Source: Erwinia sorbitola (GTDB lineage: Bacteria > Pseudomonadota > Gammaproteobacteria > Enterobacterales > Enterobacteriaceae). From it: 64,000 nt of DNA. Position numbers and translations under genes: made by a program. The first letter of the stretch is position 1; each line of letters starts with the position of its first letter. A model generated the notes under the pieces. It saw nothing but the letters and a program-made list of their open reading frames with translations, had not been told where the DNA came from and ran no database searches. The stretch lies in assembly GCF_009738185.1 (NCBI RefSeq), contig NZ_CP046509.1, positions 2,669,501 through 2,733,500 on the forward strand, written 5' to 3'. Shown here piece by piece: positions 58,219 through 64,000 of the stretch.

Positions 58219-59670
58219 TCAGGATTGCCGCAGGTTACTGGCAGGCGTCGGTGGATAGACCACGTCCACTTCACCGTCCAGCGGCATTACCGGTGAGGTC
58301 ATTTTCCCCTGCCCTTCACCATATTTATGCTGCAGTGCGCGCTGCATTTCATGAAGGATTTCACCATCCAGTTTGTAGTGGCGCAGATAGATCCACAGGG
58401 TAAGAATAAAGAACAGCAGCGGCAGGCCAATCATAATTCCCTGCATACCCATAATGGTATTCGCCGACTGCTGTACGCCAGGCACATAGCCCACCACGCC
58501 AAGCATCACACCTATCAGCAGCCCGGCAAATGCCGCTCCGGCTTTCACCACCATGGTCTGAACTGAGAAAGCGATGCTCTCAATGCGCACGCCGAGGGCG
58601 TAGTCGCCGTAGTCCACGGTATCTGCCACCATAATGACCAGCATCACCCAGAAGAAGGCTCCGCCAATATTAACCAGAATGCCGGATAGCGAAATCAGCG
58701 TTGCACTTTGTGGGGCGTAGATACCCACTGCCAGCAGCAGCAGACAGCTCATCACCGGCAGTACCGAGGCACTGATCCAGATTGCCCGCCGTGAGAAGCG
58801 CGCCACCAGTTTCGGGAAGCAGAGAATCGCAATCAGATTGGCGATCCCGGCGTACATCATGTACCAGGGGAACAGCTCCGCCCGGCCTACTACATAGGTA
58901 AAGTAGTAGATGGCAAACGCGGTAATAACGTTATGCGCCAGGTTCCATGCCAGCGCCATCAGCAGCAGCGCGAACAGCGGTCGGTTGAGGAAAATCATAC
59001 TGAGAACGGCTTTAATGGTGGTCTGTTCTGCGCTATTCGGCACGGCGGAGGAGGAGTACTTCTCCTCGATATTACGCAGCGTAATAATCGCCGAGAGAAT
59101 AAAGAACACCACCAGGATGAGCGAGAACAGCATAAACCCCTGGCCTTTATTGCCATCACCGAGGTAGTTCACCAGCGGCAGGCCGATCACACCGGTGGTG
59201 TACCCCGCCAGACTGGCAAAGAAACGCGGCCAGGGGATCAGCGCTTCACGTTCGCGCTTATCGAGGGTGATACACGGCACCAGAGACCAGAACGGCACAT
59301 CCATCAGGGTATAGGTAAAGCCCCACAGCAGGTAGGTGGCCCAGATCCAGGCAATCAGCGCCCCGCCCTCAAAATGATGGGCACAAAATACCGACACCAG
59401 CACCACCGAATTGCTCAGGGTACCAATAAGTATCCAGGGCTTAAACTTACCCCACCGGGTGCGGGTACGTTCGACAATCCAGCCCATCACCGGGTCAAAG
59501 AAAGCATCCAGAATTCGTGCCACCAGAAACAGCGAGGCCACCATACTGACTGATACCCCGACCACATCGGTGTAGTAGTACATCAGGTACATATAGATAA
59601 TGCCGATGGCAAAATCCTTGCCGAAAGCACCCAGCCCGTAGCTGATTTTTGTTTTTACTGAAACCGTCAT
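58219..59670 (-). CDS. melB: MelB-like GPH-family sugar:cation symporter
   Basis: This 483-residue membrane transporter is of the glycoside-pentoside-hexuronide family with about 12 helices. The cation-site segment is seen as YYYTDVVGVSVSMVASLFLVARILDAFFDPVMGWIVERT, which contains the conserved Asp residues near 55 and 59. GKFKPWILIG and ADTVDYGDYALGVRIESIAFSVQTMVVKAGAAFAGLLIG are hallmarks. It would bring in melibiose or a related alpha-galactoside with Na or H. It lies downstream of the alpha-galactosidase gene, the same order as melAB of E. coli. It has a longer polar C-terminal tail. Confidence 0.88.
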   Translation of the reverse strand: MTVSVKTKISYGLGAFGKDFAIGIIYMYLMYYYTDVVGVSVSMVASLFLVARILDAFFDPVMGWIVERTRTRWGKFKPWILIGTLSNSVVLVSVFCAHHFEGGALIAWIWATYLLWGFTYTLMDVPFWSLVPCITLDKREREALIPWPRFFASLAGYTTGVIGLPLVNYLGDGNKGQGFMLFSLILVVFFILSAIITLRNIEEKYSSSAVPNSAEQTTIKAVLSMIFLNRPLFALLLMALAWNLAHNVITAFAIYYFTYVVGRAELFPWYMMYAGIANLIAILCFPKLVARFSRRAIWISASVLPVMSCLLLLAVGIYAPQSATLISLSGILVNIGGAFFWVMLVIMVADTVDYGDYALGVRIESIAFSVQTMVVKAGAAFAGLLIGVMLGVVGYVPGVQQSANTIMGMQGIMIGLPLLFFILTLWIYLRHYKLDGEILHEMQRALQHKYGEGQGKMTSPVMPLDGEVDVVYPPTPASNLRQS

Positions 59671-59755
59671 CGCGATCCATCCCCGCCAGTGTCATCGTAA
59701 ATGGCGGCCTCCGCTGAGGTCGCCACAAGCCAAAGATCTGCTTCCGTTACAGGAA

Positions 59756-61060
59756 TTAACGATATGCGGGCAGCCAGTCGCCGTGAGCGGCGATCAGTTC
59801 ATCGCAAAGTTTTACCGTGTCATCTATCGACAGCTCGGCGGAGGTGTGCGGATCAAGCAGCGCAGCGTGATAAATATGCTCTTTTTTCTGCGTCACAGCG
59901 GCCTCAATGGTTAAGAGCTGGGTATTAATATTGGTGCGATTGAGCGCTGCCAGCTGCGGTGGCAAATCGCCAACATAGCAAGGTGTGACACCCTGCCCGT
60001 CCACCAGGCATGGCACTTCCACGCAGGCTTCGGCCGGCAGGTTGGTGATCAGACCATGGTTCAACACGTTACCGCCAATTTTGTACGGCACGTCGGTCTC
60101 CATCGCCTCTATCATCCAGGAGGCGTATTCGTGGCTGCGGGCGTGGCTGAGGTTCTCATTTTGCGTCAGCTTATCGCGCTGCTGGTGCCAGCGATCGATC
60201 TGCTCAATACAACGACGCGGATACTCATCCAGCGGAATATTAAAGCGCTCAATCAGCTCAGGATAATGACGCTTGATCCAGTACGGCATATATTCCGCAT
60301 TGTGTTCGGATGACTCGGTAACGTAGTAGCCAAATACGCGCATGATTTCGTGACGCACCATATCGTCGTGCTTTTCGGTCAGGGCCAGCGCACGGCGTTT
60401 GATCTCCGGATAGATATCCTCACCATCGCGGGTGATATTCAGCAGCCAGGCCATATGGTTAATTCCGGCGATCTGCCATTTCACCCCGTCAGTGGACATA
60501 TCAACGGATTTAAGCAGGGTTTCGGCGCAGACCTGCACGCTGTGGCATAAGCCAACGGTTTTGATGCCCGTGTGTCTGAGCATCGCTCCGGTCAGTGACG
60601 CCATCGGATTGGTGTAGTTCAGCAGCCAGGCATCCGGACAGACCTCCTCCATATCGCGGGCAAAATCCAGCATCACCGGAATGGTGCGCAGGGCGCGGAA
60701 GATGCCGCCAATGCCGAGGGTGTCAGCAATGGTCTGGCGCAGGCCATATTTTTTAGCAATTTCAAAGTCAGTAATCGTACAGGGATCGTAGCCGCCAACC
60801 TGAATGGCATTAATCACATAGCTGGCCCCCTGTAACGCACGGCGACGCTGTTCCACACCGGCATATTTCTCAATGCGCGCTTTCCCCTGGCAGAGATTGG
60901 CGTTGAGATTATTCAGCATCTGCCACGAGTCATTAAGGCGTTCTGCATCAATATCATACAGAGCGATATCCACCTGCTGCAACGCGGGCGTCGCCAGAAT
61001 ATCTCCCAGTACATTTTTCGCAAATACCGTACTGCCTGCCCCAAGAAATGTAATTTTCAT
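59756..61060 (-). CDS. melA: GH4 alpha-galactosidase (MelA-like)
   Basis: This 434-residue NAD- and Mn-dependent GH4 enzyme hydrolyses melibiose and related alpha-galactosides in the cytoplasm. The NAD motif is KITFLGAGSTVF, and the metal-binding Cys and His are in VGLCHSVQ and AGINHMAW. QVGGYDPCTITDFEIAKKYGLRQTIADTLG is typical. It is somewhat shorter than E. coli MelA (451) and only moderately similar, so another GH4 specificity is possible. The MelB-like transporter next to it supports alpha-galactoside use. It is the first gene of the operon, facing an AraC-type regulator. Confidence 0.88.
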   Translation of the reverse strand: MKITFLGAGSTVFAKNVLGDILATPALQQVDIALYDIDAERLNDSWQMLNNLNANLCQGKARIEKYAGVEQRRRALQGASYVINAIQVGGYDPCTITDFEIAKKYGLRQTIADTLGIGGIFRALRTIPVMLDFARDMEEVCPDAWLLNYTNPMASLTGAMLRHTGIKTVGLCHSVQVCAETLLKSVDMSTDGVKWQIAGINHMAWLLNITRDGEDIYPEIKRRALALTEKHDDMVRHEIMRVFGYYVTESSEHNAEYMPYWIKRHYPELIERFNIPLDEYPRRCIEQIDRWHQQRDKLTQNENLSHARSHEYASWMIEAMETDVPYKIGGNVLNHGLITNLPAEACVEVPCLVDGQGVTPCYVGDLPPQLAALNRTNINTQLLTIEAAVTQKKEHIYHAALLDPHTSAELSIDDTVKLCDELIAAHGDWLPAYR

Positions 61061-61102
61061 TGCCTATCCTTCTGAACCAGTGAGATGAAGTTGCACTCAC
61101 TC

Positions 61103-61143
61103 TAGGCAGCGTGCGTTCGCCTGCCTATGTCATTTTTTGACAT
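61103..61143. promoter_or_regulatory. Two adjacent inverted repeats in the melA-araC divergent region
   Basis: TAGGCAG-N11-CTGCCTA (61103-61127) directly abuts ATGTCA-N5-TGACAT (61127-61143). Both arms are perfect. They lie 43 to 83 bases upstream of melA. They may be sites for the AraC-type regulator or for another factor; only the symmetry is certain. Confidence 0.5.
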
Positions 61144-61305
61144 TGATATGGTGAAAAACGACTGCCAGATTGAACTGTGATCTGGCTCGCTAATTACCGG
61201 CTCTGGTAGTCAAAATAAAGGTGCGATATCACAAACTGATATAATCCGGTGCTGTCCTGTGAAGATAAGCTGCTGTAATAAGATGAAAATAAACAGGAAG
61301 ACGTC

Positions 61306-62133
61306 ATGCAAAAAGATATTCACCCCGATGATATCGCCCAGTTTGGACTGAATATTTATCAGTACGGCCATGAAGTCTGCGCCAGTCAGCACAGCTATGG
61401 CCCGGCGGTACGCCAGCATTATCTTTTACATTATGTGATAAGCGGCGGTGGGACGTTATTCAGTGGCAATCAGCGCTGGCCGGTGCGTCAGGGAGAAGCG
61501 TTTCTTATCCATCCACACGAAATCACCACCTACACCGCAGATAAGCAGCGACCATGGGAATATATGTGGGTGGAAATGGACGGGTTAATTGCTGTGCGCA
61601 GCCTGGAGAAATGCGGGTTACGCCGCGATATGCCGGTCTACCGGCCAAAAGAGAATGGTTTACCCTGCCCGGTCTATCCCTGGCTGCAACAGCTGATGGC
61701 GCAGGATCCGGTACATTCGCTGCGCATCGCCGGGCTGACCTGTCTGTTCCTTGATGCGCTGATCGCTAACGCGCGCCACGCGGGGAGCGATGACTCAAGC
61801 TGCGGGAATAAGCATCTGGACAGTGCGATACAGTTTATTGAGCGCCACTATCATCGTAACCTCACTATTGGCGAAGTCGCCGACTACTGTAATATCGACC
61901 GCAGCTACCTTAGCCGTCTTTTTCAACAACAGTTTGGCTATGGGCCGAAACAATACCTGCTGTTGCTGCGGATGGAGGTTGCTACCTCGCTGCTATCCGA
62001 TCCTGGCCTGCCAATAAAAGTTATCGCTTATTCACTGGGTTACACCAGCCAGATGCAGTTTGCTAAGGTATTTCAACTCCATTTTCGCTGCTCTCCCACC
62101 CAGTGGCGGCGCGAGAGAGCCTGTCCGGCCTGA
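61306..62133 (+). CDS. AraC-family regulator of the mel operon (MsmR/MelR-like)
   Basis: This 275-residue regulator has an N-terminal cupin sugar-sensing domain (LHYVISGGGTLFSGNQRWPVRQGEAFLIHPHEITTYTADKQRPWEYMWVEMDG). A C-terminal double helix-turn-helix follows (LTIGEVADYCNIDRSYLSRLFQQQFGYGPKQYLLLLRM; IKVIAYSLGYTSQMQFAKVFQLHFRCSPTQWRRE). It is divergent from melA and very likely activates melAB. The domain layout resembles MsmR/RafR regulators of alpha-galactoside genes as much as E. coli MelR, so I give no symbol. Aggaag precedes the ATG. Confidence 0.88.
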   Translation: MQKDIHPDDIAQFGLNIYQYGHEVCASQHSYGPAVRQHYLLHYVISGGGTLFSGNQRWPVRQGEAFLIHPHEITTYTADKQRPWEYMWVEMDGLIAVRSLEKCGLRRDMPVYRPKENGLPCPVYPWLQQLMAQDPVHSLRIAGLTCLFLDALIANARHAGSDDSSCGNKHLDSAIQFIERHYHRNLTIGEVADYCNIDRSYLSRLFQQQFGYGPKQYLLLLRMEVATSLLSDPGLPIKVIAYSLGYTSQMQFAKVFQLHFRCSPTQWRRERACPA

Positions 62134-62209
62134 TAAGCGGCTGAGATTCTGCCATACTCTCTGGCACTGCCCGGCTCCGGGCCGGATTATTGTCACCGTG
62201 AGGCGCCCG

Positions 62210-62974
62210 ATGAATACTGAACTCAGCCCATCCCCTGCCTACAGCCAGCTGCATACCGCACTGATGGAACAGCGTTCCCGGGTGCAGTCAGCTGAGGTGA
62301 TTCAAACCATAAATCGCGCTTTACTTGCCGGGGAGCGGGTCAGCGCAGCGTTTTATGACCTCAGCCTGCTTAAGCTATTGCAGCAGCGCAAAATCCAACC
62401 GCTGATTACCCCTGAAACCGGGGACGAGATAGCGGCCTTTATTGCCGAGCTGAAACCGGTAATACCTGCAACGCTCGACGATGAAACCCAGTTTTGTGAG
62501 TTGCAGCAGCGGGTGAACCATCTGAGTGAGCATTTTCACTGGCAGTATGCCAGCCTGCCGCTGGTGCAGAATGCCCTGTTTGTACGCACCTGGCAGCACT
62601 GGCAGCAGACGCTGGAGACGCTGTTTAGCGCCGGAGATAACGCCACGGTATTTGCCCGTCTTGAGCAGGTAATAAGGGATTCCAGCGGTAAAATACCGGT
62701 ACTGGGAGAGGCGCGTGAACTCTATCGCGCGCTGGAGGGGCTACTGGTGAGCTGTCGACAAAAAGCATCAGAGAACAGCGCTGAAGAGGATGCGCTGGCG
62801 GGATATGTTGCCGCTACGGATATTGCCACCCGGGGGATTATCACCTTCGGTGCCACCGCCGAGACAGTATTACGCGGCCGCCCGTTACCAACAGAAGCCG
62901 AGCTGAAAAACCGCATTAAGCAGCTTCACACCAGCGTTACTGACCGCACTCACCCGTGGTTTTCAACCCTGTAA
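62210..62974 (+). CDS. Unknown helical 254-residue protein
   Basis: I do not recognise a family. The start at 62210 (MNTELSPSPAYSQLHTALMEQ) is preceded by gtgagg, and in-frame sequence before it reads poorly. The protein is soluble, predicted mostly helical and rich in Gln and Leu (LLKLLQQRKIQPLI, WQHWQQTLETLF). There is no signal peptide, Cys cluster or nucleotide motif. It follows the AraC gene by 76 bases and precedes a TetR gene by 134 bases, all on the same strand. No role can be assigned. Confidence 0.7.
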   Translation: MNTELSPSPAYSQLHTALMEQRSRVQSAEVIQTINRALLAGERVSAAFYDLSLLKLLQQRKIQPLITPETGDEIAAFIAELKPVIPATLDDETQFCELQQRVNHLSEHFHWQYASLPLVQNALFVRTWQHWQQTLETLFSAGDNATVFARLEQVIRDSSGKIPVLGEARELYRALEGLLVSCRQKASENSAEEDALAGYVAATDIATRGIITFGATAETVLRGRPLPTEAELKNRIKQLHTSVTDRTHPWFSTL

Positions 62975-63108
62975 TTCCGGTTGCATCGTCGCCATCGCCG
63001 AATTATCCACCAGGAGCAGAGCATCCTGTTATCTGGAAGTATACAGAGAGCGCTCCAGGCGCTACTCTGGCGGCGGTTTCCACAGAGAATTATGGATATA
63101 GACTCGCT

Positions 63109-63747
63109 ATGCCAGCCCCCGTCAAACGCAAGAACGATCCGGAAGGTTTAAAGAAACGCATCCTCGCCAGCGCCCTCACCACCTTTGCCGCCTATGGTCT
63201 CCAGGGGGCGCGCATGGAACAGATTGCCGAGGATGCGCAGACCACCAAACGCATGGTGGTTTATCACTTCACCAATAAAGAACAGCTCTATATCGACGTG
63301 CTGCATATGGTTTACCGCGAGATCCGCCAGCATGAAAGCGGGCTGAATCTGGCGCAGATGTCGCCAACTCAGGCGATTGCCCGTCTGGCCGAGGCCAGCT
63401 TCGACTACCATATTTCACATCCCGACTTTATGCGTCTGATCTGTAGCGAAAACCTGATGCGCGGCCGCTATATCAGCCAGTCAGCAACCATCAAGATGCT
63501 GAATCAAAGTGCGCTGGATGTGCTGGATGCGGTGCTGAGTCGCGGTAAGCAGAATGGCGAGTTCGATGCTAAGGTAGCGACGGTGGATGTTCACCGCCTG
63601 ATCAGCAGCATCAGCTTCCACAACGTTGCTAACCATTACACCTTTAATGCCCTCTTTGGCGGCAACGAAACCGAGCAGCAGAGCATTGCGCGCAACCGGC
63701 AGCTGGTGGTCGATGCCACGCTGCGCTATCTGCGCCCGACGGCTTAA
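63109..63747 (+). CDS. TetR-family transcriptional regulator
   Basis: This 212-residue regulator is from the ATG at 63109 (MPAPVKRKNDPEGLKKRILASALTTFAAYG). The helix-turn-helix is MEQIAEDAQTTKRMVVYHFTNKEQLYIDVL, about residues 37-66. The C-terminal ligand and dimer domain includes SHPDFMRLICSENLMRGRYISQS. The ribosome-binding site is weak. A terminator follows, and the next gene (63892) lies in the same direction. Its target is unknown. TetR proteins commonly control an adjacent catabolic or efflux gene, but the neighbour is cut by the window edge. Confidence 0.88.
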   Translation: MPAPVKRKNDPEGLKKRILASALTTFAAYGLQGARMEQIAEDAQTTKRMVVYHFTNKEQLYIDVLHMVYREIRQHESGLNLAQMSPTQAIARLAEASFDYHISHPDFMRLICSENLMRGRYISQSATIKMLNQSALDVLDAVLSRGKQNGEFDAKVATVDVHRLISSISFHNVANHYTFNALFGGNETEQQSIARNRQLVVDATLRYLRPTA

Positions 63748-63784
63748 ATCTGTACAAGAGTTTTTGCCTCGTACAAATAAATCG

Positions 63785-63813
63785 TCCCGTTATGCAGCTA
63801 TAACGGGCTTTTT
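63785..63813 (+). terminator. Terminator after the TetR gene
   Basis: The stem cccgttat / ataacggg has loop gcagct and is followed by cttttt. It is an intrinsic terminator on the plus strand. Confidence 0.88.
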
Positions 63814-63891
63814 CGTCTACGCTTAATGCTGGCTTAACCCTCCCTTTTTCTTTATCCATTCATCCGTTATTGTCCTGAACAGGAGCTGTCG

Positions 63892-64000
63892 ATGACTCGC
63901 GAACCCTCCGGCTATCCACGCCGTCAGCCGCATCTTTCGCCCCATGAGACTTCCTTATGGAACTGGGCGCAGAACGCCACGCTGGCAAAAAAAACCCAGC
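63892..64000 (+). CDS. Start of an unidentified gene, cut by the window edge
   Basis: Thirty-six codons are visible, starting MTREPSGYPRRQPHLSPHE and continuing through TSLWNWAQNATLAKKTQ. Aggagctgtcg upstream is a good ribosome-binding site, so it is probably a real gene. The visible part is polar and Pro/Arg-rich, with no signal peptide. I cannot name the product. Confidence 0.5.
   Translation, partial: MTREPSGYPRRQPHLSPHETSLWNWAQNATLAKKTQ

Noticed and set aside
1..64000. CRISPR arrays, insertion sequences and rRNA genes
   Set aside because: I saw no regularly spaced direct repeats, transposase-like proteins or rRNA sequence in the window.

Overview
The window looks like a chromosomal segment of a plant- or environment-associated member of Enterobacterales, most like the Erwinia/Pantoea/Dickeya group. 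The grounds are E. coli-type sit, cus, ydhS, thi and mel genes next to a Dickeya-style gan (pectic galactan) locus and two phospho-beta-glucosidase loci. The genus is an inference from gene content. No 16S rRNA or other species marker is present.

Layout. 1-224: start of an Old Yellow Enzyme gene. 432-3833: sitABCD Mn/Fe importer behind a perfect MntR-type palindrome. 3880-5316: GH1 6-phospho-beta-glucosidase. 5574-5649: tRNA-Asn. 6018-10124: an AT-richer accessory block, entirely on the minus strand. It encodes a PAAR-tipped effector with a colicin E3-type 16S rRNase tip, a shorter second copy of the toxin without PAAR, and three ImE3-like immunity genes. 10285-11381: an aldo/keto reductase remnant and a ClbS/DfsB-family gene. 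11512-13122: ydhS. 13388-21727: cusCBA and cusRS copper/silver efflux and sensing, with no cusF but a His/Met-rich tail on CusB. 21724-32959: galactan utilisation (LacI regulator, LamB-family porin, orphan PTS EIIB, GH42, GH53, and a four-gene ABC importer). 33062-39329: a cellobiose-type PTS operon (IIB, IIC, GH1, IIA, porin) with a divergent LacI regulator. 39395-47519: the least familiar part, holding an HNH-like gene, an unknown partner, a 593-residue unknown, a flavin monooxygenase and a 1286-residue TPR/CHAT (caspase-like) protein. 47655-50969: TPP riboswitch with tenA-thiZXY. 51208-52377: Fur box and an orphan siderophore-type binding protein. 52664-53309: RelE/HigA-type toxin-antitoxin pair. 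53400-58082: peptide/nickel/opine-type ABC importer behind a Zur-like box. 58219-62133: melibiose-type melA-melB with an AraC regulator. 62210-64000: an unknown helical protein, a TetR regulator and the start of one more gene.

How it fits together. Carbon scavenging dominates: beta-1,4-galactan, aryl-beta-glucosides or cellobiose, and alpha-galactosides. Each of these loci has its own regulator, and two of them also show CRP-like sites. Metal handling is the second theme, with MntR-, CusR-, Fur- and Zur-like sites each placed before a matching transport operon. The accessory parts concern conflict: a T6SS-type rRNase effector with spare toxin and immunity cassettes, a ClbS-like gene, a toxin-antitoxin pair, and the CHAT/HNH neighbourhood. 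That neighbourhood is the best candidate here for an undescribed system.
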